Assembly (NCBI GenBank): GCA_003427395.1
Contig: BFEA01000001.1
Location: 10,927,162 to 10,948,448, forward strand
Direction of reading: 5' to 3'
DNA from: Chara braunii
Taxonomy: Eukaryota > Streptophyta > Charophyceae > Charales > Characeae
DNA length: 21,287 nucleotides
A program made the translations under genes and the position numbers. Under the pieces are notes generated by a model. The model was not told the DNA's origin. It did not search any database and saw only the letters and a list, made by a program, of their open reading frames with translations. Below, piece after piece: positions 9,250 through 17,276 of the stretch; position 1 is the stretch's first letter; each line of letters opens with the position of its first letter.

Positions 9250-9477
9250 ATTTCCTTTGATGTCACCTTGTGCAGAGTCTTTCTCAGATTCTGAGTTGTT
9301 CTCATCCTTACTGCTTTCCACACTTGTCTCCTTATCCACAATGTTGCTCTCTTCCTTCTGCTCTTCCAACTTTTGTAGCACCTCAAAGTTTAATCTTGCC
9401 AATTCCCATACTCCACCATCCTTCTTCTTGTACGGGATGCCTCTCTTTTTGCACAGAGATTGAATCTCAGTGTAGTG
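9250..9477 (-). pseudogene. SAP-like segment plus acidic region upstream of GIY-YIG
   Basis: The frame carries HYTEIQSLCKKRGIPYKKKD followed by GGVWELARL, resembling a SAP DNA-binding helix-turn-helix (hydrophobic helix, Gly-x-Pro-type turn, basic patch, second helix). A Glu/Ser/Asp-rich stretch follows. Only the TGA at 9247-9249 separates it from the GIY-YIG frame, so the two were probably one protein. Upstream of about 9475 the likely coding frame changes to that of the 9467-9799 linker. A role in DNA contact is inferred from the fold resemblance only. Confidence 0.5.
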
Positions 9478-9799
9478 CATAATAAACAACCATGTCTCTG
9501 ATATATAGACCCGGGACAAAATCTTCCTTCCTTGTTTCCTTCCCCGTAACCAGATCAGGTTCTTCGGTCTTATCTGTTGCATCCTTAGCCTTTTCCACTT
9601 GCTCCGGCTCCACCTATTTATCACCACCTTTCCCGTTCACTCCATCCCCTCCCGACGGGCCCGCTGCTGCGCTTCTGGCTGCTACCCCGTCTCGAATGTC
9701 TTGCCACGGCACATGTTTTGTTGCAATCTTGATCCCGAGTCCGTTCTCGAGGCGCTCAGGGGGTTCCAAAGAGTTGATCTCTGCCCCCAATCGTAACAA
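9467..9799 (-). pseudogene. In-frame linker between retropepsin and SAP/GIY-YIG segments
   Basis: This continues the Gag-protease frame beyond the TGA at 9800-9802, with only one further stop (TAG, 9614-9616), and ends at a TGA at 9467-9469. The sequence includes NSLEPPERLENGLGIKIATK, then VPWQDIRDGVAAR, a Gly/Ala/Ser stretch and an acidic Lys/Glu/Asp stretch. No domain is recognised. Its frame matches the Ty3-like part, while its downstream end abuts the SAP-like segment after a one-frame shift near 9475. It may be the 5' part of the PLE ORF or the real bridge of a composite element. Confidence 0.5.
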
Positions 9800-11299
9800 T
9801 CAAATTTCTTTTGCAGGTGTCAACAGAGACTTTAGAAAATCCGTGATATCGCAGTAGTGCCTTCGGTCATTGTACCGGGCGAGAAGAGGGGAAATCCCTT
9901 CGTACAGGGTTCGAGGGGGTTCCAAAGAATCGACCATCCTTGAAATTTGTTCGAGAGGTTCTCCCATAATCATAGCCTGTGTTCTCTGCAAATCTTGGTT
10001 AATCCTGCTCAATGCTTTAACATTTGTCCGTTGCATGGGGTAATAGATACGTTCTTGTGCCATCTCCAGAATTACAGAATCATCATCATCATCGCTGCTG
10101 TCTGCGTCCTTGGATGTCTGCCCGTTGTCCCAGGTAATCATGCGAAGAGTCCCCGTCATCGCGGGAGAAACTCGTGGGGCTATGTTAGCGGTAGTACGAA
10201 GGGTCAGTCTCATCGGTACCACATAGGGTTTCCCACCCGTATTTCGGAGGACAATCGATCGTCGTTCGAAGTCCAGGTTGGCTCGTAATGCTACCAGGGT
10301 GGGAAGGCAAAAAAGAACGTCGTAAGTGTTGACATCTAATACTACGACGTCCCCCAAAGCATGCACCTTCCCTAATCGAAAAACAACGTTAGTCATTCGT
10401 CCCACTGTTTTGATATTTTCTTCATCTGCCGAGACGAGATGATCTTTTTCTGTGAGCATGATCAGATCGTTTTTTCTTCCTGCTTTCTCTACTACCCGTA
10501 ATGAAATAGCCAACACAGCGGCTCATGAATCGATGATAGTATTATATGGAATTCCCCATACCTCAATGTTGCATTCCACGGATTTCCATGGGATGGGTTT
10601 AATCCGCAGGAAATTATCATCTTTTTGGATTAGTCCTATGCGTATGGGATCGGAAGTACCTGCGACATTATCGTCTAGTGTTGGTCCTTTCGCTTTTGTA
10701 TTTGCTGCTCGGGTAAGAGCAAACCGTTTTCGATTTGCCTTGCAATGCTGCAGCATACGTTCGTTGGCCTGTTCTGATATCGAAAGCAGATGACCGATCG
10801 GAAGGGGGATTCGATAATCTAAGGCTCGTACGATGTTTAGAACATCGATTTCCCCCGTGACGAATGTGGGTCCTCCCGACTCCATCTCTCCGGGAGAAGG
10901 TCACCACTCCGCCACTTCTCATTGTTCCGGCGCGGGTCTAATCGTGTCAATCATTCCAAGTCCCGGGTATCCCAGTGTTACATACTGATCCAGGGGAATA
11001 AGCTTTGCAGCCTCCTCCATTGATGCTAACGTGGTTCCGCTTCCCTCTACTTCTTCCATCAATACTCCTACCCGTCCTGGCCCGTTAGCGATTGGTGCTG
11101 TAGCTACTGGTGCGGCTCTGACTCATTGTTTCGGGGGCCGGTGAGGGCAATCCCGGGCTATGTGCCTTGGTTGGTGACACATATAGCAGACATTCAGATT
11201 GCCCAAGATCCCGGCAGGAGGCGGTGCCGGAGCCAATCTGTATTGGATCGGCGCGGCACGCACTGCGATGGGTCACATCGATCTCATCATAACCTCGAT
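9800..11299 (-). pseudogene. Ty3-like nucleocapsid knuckle and retropepsin region
   Basis: This lies in the same frame as the Gag segment. It holds a zinc knuckle CYMCHQPRHIARDC (CX2CX4HX4C, 11147-11188) that would bind RNA, then a spacer. The aspartic protease follows: WGIPYNTIIDS-stop-AAVLAIS, hydrophobic beta strands, LGDVVVLDVNTYDVLFCLPTL, and ANLDFERRSIVL. Retropepsin cleaves the Gag-Pol polyprotein. In-frame stops are TGA at 11273-11275, 11123-11125, 10919-10921, 10901-10903, 10523-10525 and 9800-9802. The TGA at 10523 replaces the Gly codon of the D-S-G catalytic loop, and the usual Gly of the second DxLxG-type motif is Cys (DVLFCLP). Downstream comes an acidic linker (SSDDDDDS), but no RT of the Ty3 type follows. 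The copy is dead. Confidence 0.75.
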
Positions 11300-11302
11300 T
11301 CA

Positions 11303-12180
11303 AACATTGTATTCCCGCTGCTCCTTCTTGCTCTCCTGAATCAAATTAACCAATGTTTTGGTTAATTCGAGCAAGGCGGTCAATTCGTTTGATCGTGCGG
11401 AATTTTCAATTGGAGGTGGGGGCACTGTCATCACGGGAGCGGGTACGTTAGCAATCACACTCGGGACTGACCGTTTAGGGGCAATCTGTTCGAAATAGGC
11501 GACTGGTCCGGATACAAACCCCATGTTTTCAAACTTGTTTTGCAACGCGGCCAGTTCAGCCTTAGCCCTGACTAATTCAGACGAGTCTCCTTCCCTAGGG
11601 TAATCTTCGCCTTCTAGGAAACTCGCAACAAACTTTCGCTCCATCTCTTCTGTAGCGGCCATGATCTATTGCAGCGTATGATTGATGGGGGAGAACTGTT
11701 TTCGTAGTTTCGCCCTCATTGTTCTGCTGCGAAGTCCGTCGATGAGCACATCTCTTCCTACTTGCTCACCTCGCTCTGTTTTCACAAACATTCGGTAAAC
11801 CCGGTTTCGATATTCCGTGACAGACTCGAGGGGTTTCTGGATCCGATCTTTAATCATAAAGAGCACTTGTTCTTGATGGATATAATCAAACCGATTCAGA
11901 AAATCTCGCTCAAAAGTTGGAAGATCCACCCATACATAGGTACTAAACCAATGATGAGCGTCCCCTCCTAATCGAGCGGGGATGTTCACCTGAGTTTCGT
12001 TGTCATCATACTGTTGCGCCCGGAGCGTAGCTAACCATGCTCCAGCAAGATGATGCGCAAGATTAACAGATAGAGATCTTGTGGCGTCATAGGAGCCCAT
12101 GCTCGCGGTGCGGGGTGATTAGGATTTTGTTGCTGATTGGGGTTCTGCTGCGGATTCGGATTATGTGGATTAACGTTCAT
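11303..12180 (-). pseudogene. Ty3-like Gag (Retrotrans_gag) remnant
   Basis: The start is the ATG at 12180-12178, opening an Asn/Gln/Pro-rich N-terminus (MNVNPHNPNPQQNPNQQQ). That frame runs to WAPMTPQDLY and then gives way, near 12080, to the frame carrying the Gag core (AGAWLATLRAQQYDD, GGDAHHWFSTY, FERDFLNRFDYI, VTEYRNRVYRMF, IDGLRSRTMRAKL). A single TAG at 11666-11668 (HTLQ-stop-IMAATEEMERK, plausibly CAG to TAG) interrupts it. A TGA at 11300-11302 closes the C-terminal segment after a predicted helical region (LTALLELTKTLVNLIQESKKEQ). Gag packages the element RNA in cytoplasmic particles. The core motifs and the following CCHC and protease make the assignment firm; activity is excluded by the lesions. 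Confidence 0.8.
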
Positions 12181-12320
12181 GTTGGCCGCCCGTCGATTAA
12201 CCGATCTGCTTCTAGTGACGACGGGGTCGCGTCGATGCGCGTTCCGGGGTCGAGGTCACCCTCGGTTAGTCAGATCGCTCAATTATCGTGCTGTTAATCC
12301 TACAACCCGGCCACGTGTCA

Positions 12321-12333
12321 GGCTCCGATACCA
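12321..12333 (-). other. Candidate primer binding site for initiator-Met tRNA
   Basis: The minus strand reads TGGTATCGGAGCC, matching the complement of the plant initiator tRNA-Met 3' end (TGGTATCAGAGCC) at 12 of 13 positions. It lies about 140 bp upstream of the Gag ATG, as expected. The bases directly before it do not end in the canonical CA, so the LTR 3' edge is uncertain. Confidence 0.65.
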
Positions 12334-13963
12334 ACCTCACGCCCAGCGCGACTTCATGATCGGAGTAGGATGTGGGTCTGGAAGTGCAACAAGGGGTGTG
12401 CCAAGGATTTTTGGGAAAGTGGGGGGGGAGTCCCAGGTCAGAACTAAGATCTCCTGTGACAGGGTTTCAGGGGCCCGGGTGTAATATGTTTGAGGGGGCG
12501 GGTCGCTTCTGGTCGTAAGGTAGATGGCATGCGCAGTGCATTCAGGGTCGTCCGATCCGTCTGTCTTGGTGGTGGAGGTTCGGGGAGAGGCCCGCCCGGG
12601 ATAGAAGGGTTCTCGATGAGTCAGTCCTTTGGGTGCCGGCACGTGGCGTCTGTCGCCTCACATTTCGGTTAGGCCCTCTAGTTTTAGGGTCTCGTCGGTT
12701 GTCGTGTCGCCGACAATTTCCGCAAGCCGTGCGGGGCCAGTACGGAGCGATGGAATTCCACGGTACCACCGTGAGTTGGTGATATGGTAGGAGGAGACGG
12801 AAGGGAGGGAAGTTGGTAGAGATGACGACGAAGCCGGGGGATATGAAGTAATGGGTATTGTCCGAAGTGGGAAAATCGGGGCACCTCGGATCGCTGGTTG
12901 TGGCACAGTGAAACTCCCCGGGGCACAATCGATTATCGGTTAGGCAGGGGAACCCCGGTTGTCTCTGTCTGAGACACTCTCTCACCCAGGGGTCGAAATA
13001 CTCCGGATCCCACGACGACTCGGAGTCCCTCGAGTACGTCATCTTGTCATTGCGGTGTGATGGAATCCTCCCACATGTCTAATCGGCAAGGAGATTTTTC
13101 CGATGTGATGTCGAAAGCTCCTATCCATTTAGGTGCGTGGGGGAAGGGAAATTCCCGCCTACCCGATATCGAAGGTGTCAAGTTCATTGATGGTCGTGAA
13201 TCAGTGCCCTTGGACACGTGTAGGCTGCGTAGATCAGATCGCGTTTACACGCATCCCCGCGAGGTATTCGCTTGTTTCTGGACAAACAGCTACCCAATCA
13301 TCTAATCACTTCGTGATCCGTACGCAATCGTTCCTAAGCATGCAAGGTGCAGCAACAATAGTAACTCAAAAAAAGGATAAACAACAATGGAAGCAGTAAT
13401 GACGACCACGCAAAAGGTTCCTACTATGCTCATGGCAAGAAAAAACAAAGACCAGACAAAAGAAAAGCAATCAGACATGACATTCGTTCATCCATTCAGT
13501 CGACATAACACACACAAACGAGATCATGATCGATCACAAAACAAGTGGGGGCCGAAACCAGGCCAAGATTCCAAAAACAAAAGAGAACGGGCGAATCGCC
13601 CCAAGCCGAGATCAAAATTTATGTATTAAAGCAAAAAGGGAAAAAATACAAAGAAGACTGCAAATCCACGTCCATCAACCTCAACTCCCTCTTCCTCTCT
13701 CTCTCTCTCCGATGCGGACAGTCCGTTGTCACGCACCAACCCACGAAGTCGTCACCCTGCTTAGTCCTCCCGCACCCGTCAGGTTCACCCGCGCCCACAG
13801 TGCGTCGTGGCCCGCGTCAACCCCGCGCGTTTGGCACCAGCTCGTCGGGTCGCCCGACTCCCACTTCAACTCACCTCTTACTTCGCTCGTGAGCCGACCC
13901 TCATTGATCGCGCTACCCCAAGCTTCCAATAGCTGGTTAAGAGAGCTATCTAATCGCGCAACC

Positions 13964-13973
13964 AGAATTTATA
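13964..13973 (-). promoter_or_regulatory. Candidate LTR TATA box
   Basis: The minus strand reads GCTATAAATT about 810 bp inside the LTR, upstream of GC-rich sequence. It would place transcription start roughly at 13935-13940. It is a motif match only. Confidence 0.4.
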
Positions 13974-14310
13974 GCGTGCATGCATGCGCGAAGAACACAA
14001 AATTACAAAGACTTAGAAAAGAGATCAGGAGAGGGATCGCCTACGTTCTGCATGGCCAGATCGAGGCGTGGGGGACGTAGCCTCTGTCCATGCATTGATC
14101 CGAGCATGCAGTCCTCGGGCCAGCTAGACACATCAAGAGAAAAAGCGAGAGCGGGAAAGACGAAGTTCAAGAAGAGAGATACAGTTACAATGACGCCCGC
14201 CCAAAATTACAGTTACACACACGATTAAGGGCGCCGACTAATCAGAGTTCCGTCGCAGCCGCAAAAAGAACCGCGTAAGCAAAAAGCGCTGCGCGGCAAA
14301 GGGAAATCAT

Positions 14311-14373
14311 AAATTCCAAAATTCCAAAATTCCAAAATTCCAAAATTCCAAAATTCCAAAATTCCAAAATTCC
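14311..14373. repeat. 8-bp minisatellite (attccaaa)n in the LTR
   Basis: Seven complete attccaaa units and one partial unit run without error. Short degenerate echoes (aaattccgaaa, gaaattccgag) follow at about 14400-14435, suggesting the array grew from a local A/T-rich seed. Confidence 0.95.
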
Positions 14374-14782
14374 TATCTAATGCAGAGAAAGCGAAAAGCA
14401 CAAATTCCGAAAGGAAAGTCCGAAATTCCGAGAGCCATTGGGGCTCGACAAGATTCAAAAAGAAAATTCGAAAAGAACGAAGCAAAAATTTCCGCTCGGT
14501 CTCCGCGCCTAAAATCCAACAACAGAAAACAAAAAGGAATGTTGTCAACCAGAATTATTCGCGCGCTCGTGGCGGCGCATCACCCATCAATCATCCCCGG
14601 GACTTGCCCGGGCATGAACCCAGCTAGCTGAAAAGAGACAACGCAAAAAGACGAAGAAGCGAGGACACTGATGCAATTTCCCTTCAATCCCGATCTCCCG
14701 TAATTGGCCCATCCTTCGCAGCTTAGGACCCCTCATCGCTACCGCGCAGAAAATCACGTGGAACAAAAATCGGTTCGTCACA

Positions 14783-14812
14783 GGGGAGCGTCACCTGCTG
14801 GAAACCGGGTGC
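14783..14812 (-). repeat. Truncated LINE 3' tail motif, copy D (inverted)
   Basis: The minus strand reads CACCCGGTTTCCAGCAGG then TGACGCTCCCC and stops at the LTR start. It is the same motif as in copies A, B and C but lacks the ACCAATAGATGGAG end, which was separated by the LTR insertion. The LINE body would extend toward higher coordinates; no coding sequence is recognisable there. Confidence 0.8.
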
Positions 14813-15276
14813 AGCGTCCCATTGATACATCTTTTAGCACAGAAAATGTCCCAAACTCATAGTGCGATGTTTATTGTTTCCTAGGTCTGTGACCATTTCT
14901 GTCGCATCCTGGGGCTCCGTTATCCCATAGAGCTGCCAGTATCACCCATCCCATATTGGAGCACCCCTTGTCTATTAGCCCTACCTTATTTAGCAGCCCC
15001 CCTAGTCACTATTGTTATGTCTGTTTCTTTAAACCCTCGAAGCCTTTTAAGCCCTTTAAACCCTTTCTCTTCTCAGGGCCCATATAAAGCACATTCATAA
15101 TCCTACTAGACTCAGGATCCTTTTAAGCCCTTTAAACCCTTTCCCTTCTCAGGGCCCATATAAAGCACATTCATAATCCGACTAGCTTGAGGATCAGCAG
15201 GAGGTGGAATGCAATCCAATGCGTCGTCGCTTTTGAAGAGTAATGATACTCCAAACTCATTCTGTATATGGGACTC
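14813..15276. other. Non-coding stretch with a tandem duplication, between opposing LINE tails
   Basis: There is no supported gene. It probably holds 3' UTR sequence of LINE copy D (minus) and of LINE copy C (plus), plus the 76-bp tandem repeat. A minus-strand frame across 15112-15504 overlaps real LINE sequence on the other strand and is not called. Confidence 0.4.
15043..15194. repeat. 76-bp tandem duplication, two copies
   Basis: 15043-15118 and 15119-15194 are nearly identical. Both open with ccttttaagccctttaaacc, share ctcagggcccatataaagca, and end in (a/g)ggat after an actag word. Only a few substitutions are visible. The unit contains its own internal echo, ttaagccctttaaaccctt. It is a recent local duplication. 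Confidence 0.9.
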
Positions 15277-15322
15277 TGGACCCGTTTTCCAGCAGGTGAT
15301 GCTCCCCACCAATAAATGGAGC
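15277..15322 (+). repeat. Conserved LINE 3' tail motif, copy C
   Basis: This is the same motif as 8476-8520, with CCCGTTTTCCAGCAGG and AATAAATGGAG variants. It leads to an A-rich tail seven bases later. Confidence 0.9.
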
Positions 15323-15360
15323 AGTCTTAAAAAAAAAAACAGAAAGAAAAAAAGAAGAAT
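15277..15360 (+). mobile_element. LINE copy C: 3' tail and A-rich tract only
   Basis: The shared tail motif (15277-15322) leads into an A-rich tail (about 15328-15358) mixed with G. Copy B begins directly behind it. Copy C's body is absent or unrecognisable to the left, so it is a very short 5'-truncated insertion or a remnant. Confidence 0.8.
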
Positions 15361-15376
15361 AGAGGACAGATTCTGA

Positions 15377-17023
15377 AGCATCCCTAGGCCAAATCTAGGT
15401 TCCTGTAAGGAGGGAGTAAGAGGACAATCTACTAAGGATTTAGTGTTGGATAATTTTTGGGCGTCTCTGTTAAAAACATGGAGAAGACTACCACTGCCTG
15501 ACAAACCCTTGCCACGACGGTATGAAGAAATTTTACGTCAACCTCTTTTTGGCAATCGATGGATCACAAACCTGAATGGTAGTATATTCAATAGTTCCTC
15601 CTCGCCGTGGAATACTTGGGTAAAAAGAGGAGTAGTGAGAGTCAAGGATATTTGGGATCCAATTAAAAAGGGATGGATGTCGATGGAACAATTAAGACCT
15701 ATTTTACGATATGCACATCACCTTTCAGAAACATTAGACCAGATTACATCCTCGATACCTATAACATGGGAGGCTATTCTTAGAAAAGGCCCAGTCCTGC
15801 AAGAGGGGGATTGGGTATCCGACTTCGACAATAACAATCAAAGGATCTTAGGCCAGATAGTGTGCACTTATTCTCAAGGGGCATTAGTTAATATGTTGAA
15901 ATTACAAAAGGATTTCTCCTTAGTCAAATATGATATGGATAGGGTGGAATTTCCGCCTCACAATGCTCTTTACAGGATCAGAGTCTTATTAACCTCCCCT
16001 GATTCAAAATGGTGTGCATACTTCCCTGAATTACCGATAGCAGAACTCCCTACAGATCCGATGGAATGGTGCTGGAAAATAAGCCAACATGGTAAAACGA
16101 GAACATTACAATCACTCACGGTCAAAACTACATATCGTCTGCTGAGACCCAAGGTTGATGTAAAGGCAATCACGCAGGACCGATGGGTAAAACATCTAAA
16201 TATAAGTATGGAGAAACTAAGACCACTACGCTGGTTTCAAAAAGTTAAAGAAAGACCGGCCAAGTTTGCATCTCTCCAATGGCAGATTGTGCATCGTTGC
16301 TTGCCCACCAATGACTGGCTGATTGACCATACAACTTTAGAACAAAGGGGGCGTGCCTCCCCTTGGTGCCAATTCTGCCTCTTGTCATTCCCTTCACGAA
16401 AATATAAGGAAACCATAGAGCACTTATTTACACAATGCCCAGGTTCGATTCTGATGTGGAGAAGATGGGACTGTGTTTGGAAGCGTTTGACGGGACTGGA
16501 TTGGCCATGGGATTGGCGGGTAATATTATTTGGATATTATGGCTCCTCTATCATAGCATCATCTACCTTCCAAGATAATATTTTTCATCTGGGAAGGAAA
16601 GCGGTACTTTGGGCTTTATGGCAGAAAAGATGTATACATGCTATGGAAAAAGTAAGGCTTGAAGGGACAGAACTCACAGATATTGTTAAGCAATTTGTGG
16701 AAACAGAAATCCGAGTTCGATGGGCCAATACTACAAATAAGCTTAAAACTTTACTTCACAAAGCAGACATCAAAAAAATTCTCTTACAATTTCAAAAGGA
16801 CTGGCTTGGGGAAACAGAGGGCAGGATCATTGGGAAAGTGGAATGGGCTGGGGAAAAGGTTTTGGAAGCGCCACTCAAGCGTGATTATAAGATAGTGTTT
16901 AACCGATGGTGGGATTTGGGGCCTGATGACACATTAAAAGATGTGGCTGATTTCCCTGAATTCTTCCCTCCTTCGGAACTTGCGCTGGTAGACCTTAAGT
17001 GGTATGGGAGAGAGGAGGAATAA
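15377..17023 (+). CDS. LINE ORF2 C-terminal fragment with zf-RVT domain (partial)
   Basis: The frame is open from 15377 to the TAA at 17021-17023, 548 codons plus stop; the true N-terminus (endonuclease and RT core) is missing. It covers the post-RT region (IPRPNLGS, WASLLKTWRRLPLPDKP, NRWITNLNGS) and ends with the zinc-binding RT C-terminal domain: LQWQIVHRCLPTNDWLIDH, WCQFC (Cys at 16367 and 16376), KETIEHLFTQCP (His at 16421, Cys at 16436). That is CX2C...HX4C. In plant LINEs this domain helps the RT hold template RNA. No in-frame Met start is credible, so it is a fragment of a longer ORF2 rather than a gene. Whether it is transcribed cannot be told. Confidence 0.85.
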   Translation, partial: SIPRPNLGSCKEGVRGQSTKDLVLDNFWASLLKTWRRLPLPDKPLPRRYEEILRQPLFGNRWITNLNGSIFNSSSSPWNTWVKRGVVRVKDIWDPIKKGWMSMEQLRPILRYAHHLSETLDQITSSIPITWEAILRKGPVLQEGDWVSDFDNNNQRILGQIVCTYSQGALVNMLKLQKDFSLVKYDMDRVEFPPHNALYRIRVLLTSPDSKWCAYFPELPIAELPTDPMEWCWKISQHGKTRTLQSLTVKTTYRLLRPKVDVKAITQDRWVKHLNISMEKLRPLRWFQKVKERPAKFASLQWQIVHRCLPTNDWLIDHTTLEQRGRASPWCQFCLLSFPSRKYKETIEHLFTQCPGSILMWRRWDCVWKRLTGLDWPWDWRVILFGYYGSSIIASSTFQDNIFHLGRKAVLWALWQKRCIHAMEKVRLEGTELTDIVKQFVETEIRVRWANTTNKLKTLLHKADIKKILLQFQKDWLGETEGRIIGKVEWAGEKVLEAPLKRDYKIVFNRWWDLGPDDTLKDVADFPEFFPPSELALVDLKWYGREEE

Positions 17024-17182
17024 TAGTGCAAATATACTGCAATCTGAAAATCATCTACGTAGATATGAGAGGAATGCTAGTAAGTTATAGATGAATCAGG
17101 CGGTTCTTATAGAACTGAAGAGGCGGACCTCTAATCAGTTGGTCTATGGTTTAAACACAAAGGATTCATTGTTGTAGGGCTG

Positions 17183-17229
17183 CTGGACCCGATTTCTAGC
17201 AGGTGATGCTCCCCACCAATAGAATGGAG
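17183..17229 (+). repeat. Conserved LINE 3' tail motif, copy B
   Basis: This is the same motif, with CCCGATTTCTAGCAGG and AATAGAATGGAG variants. It is followed by ctaatttttgt and an A/G-rich tail. Confidence 0.9.
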
Positions 17230-17276
17230 CTAATTTTTGTAAAAAAAAAGAAAAAAAAGAAAAAAAAGAGAAGAAT

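Larger units (their letters stand above)
4178..9477 (-). mobile_element. Degenerate Penelope-like retroelement, GIY-YIG upstream of RT, split by a LINE
   Basis: On the minus strand the order is: SAP-like segment and acidic stretch (9477-9250), GIY-YIG nuclease (9246 to about 8600), LINE insertion (8596 to about 6298), conserved linker with CGHPCTC (6293-5658), RT (5657-4178). PLEs are retroelements with a telomerase-like RT; canonical members have a C-terminal GIY-YIG. Here it is upstream, as in the permuted Naiad/Chlamys-type PLEs. Lesions include stops at 9247-9249 (TGA) and 5658-5660 (TAG), frameshifts near 9475, 5480, 4935 and 4585, and the 2.3-kb insertion. It cannot encode its product and is an old copy. 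The element's limits are uncertain, especially the 5' end, which merges in frame with upstream sequence. Confidence 0.7.
9800..14782 (-). mobile_element. 5' portion of a Ty3-like LTR retrotransposon
   Basis: The order on the minus strand is LTR start TGTGACGAACCG (14782-14771), internal TATA box, candidate PBS (12333-12321), Asn/Gln-rich Gag N-terminus (ATG at 12180), Gag core, CCHC and retropepsin. RT, RNase H, integrase and a 3' LTR are missing, because sequence of a different element type follows at about 9800. The right border is exact: it interrupts the conserved LINE tail motif just after its CTCCCC. Many nonsense mutations and no second LTR mean an old, truncated copy. Confidence 0.75.
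12334..14782 (-). repeat. Candidate 5' LTR (and leader) of the Ty3-like element
   Basis: The 5' edge is firm: TGTGACGAACCG starts exactly where the LINE tail motif is interrupted. The 3' edge is assumed to lie just before the PBS, giving about 2.45 kb, but with no second LTR in the window this cannot be proved. Inside are a TATA box, an 8-bp minisatellite, a CT/GA run (about 13694-13709) and a minus-strand open frame of 166 codons at 12542-13042. That frame has no recognisable domain and is not called as a gene. Confidence 0.55.
15365..17276 (+). mobile_element. 5'-truncated LINE copy B with long open frame
   Basis: The copy starts just after the A-rich tail of copy C, consistent with insertion into an A-rich target. 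It carries the C-terminal part of ORF2, a 3' UTR, the shared tail motif (17183-17229) and an A/G-rich tail (about 17239-17276). It is much better preserved than copy A, with no stop across 549 codons, so it is the younger insertion. Confidence 0.85.

Noticed and set aside
9800-11302. UGA as a sense codon (alternative genetic code), because most stops are TGA
   Set aside because: TAG and TAA stops also occur in the same remnants, the TGAs sit at Trp, Gly or other sites, and LINE copy B uses TGG for Trp. Ordinary decay explains it.
12542-13042. 166-codon minus-strand frame inside the candidate LTR
   Set aside because: No domain, Pro/Arg/Ser-rich composition, and several overlapping frames. It is more likely GC-rich LTR/leader sequence than a gene.
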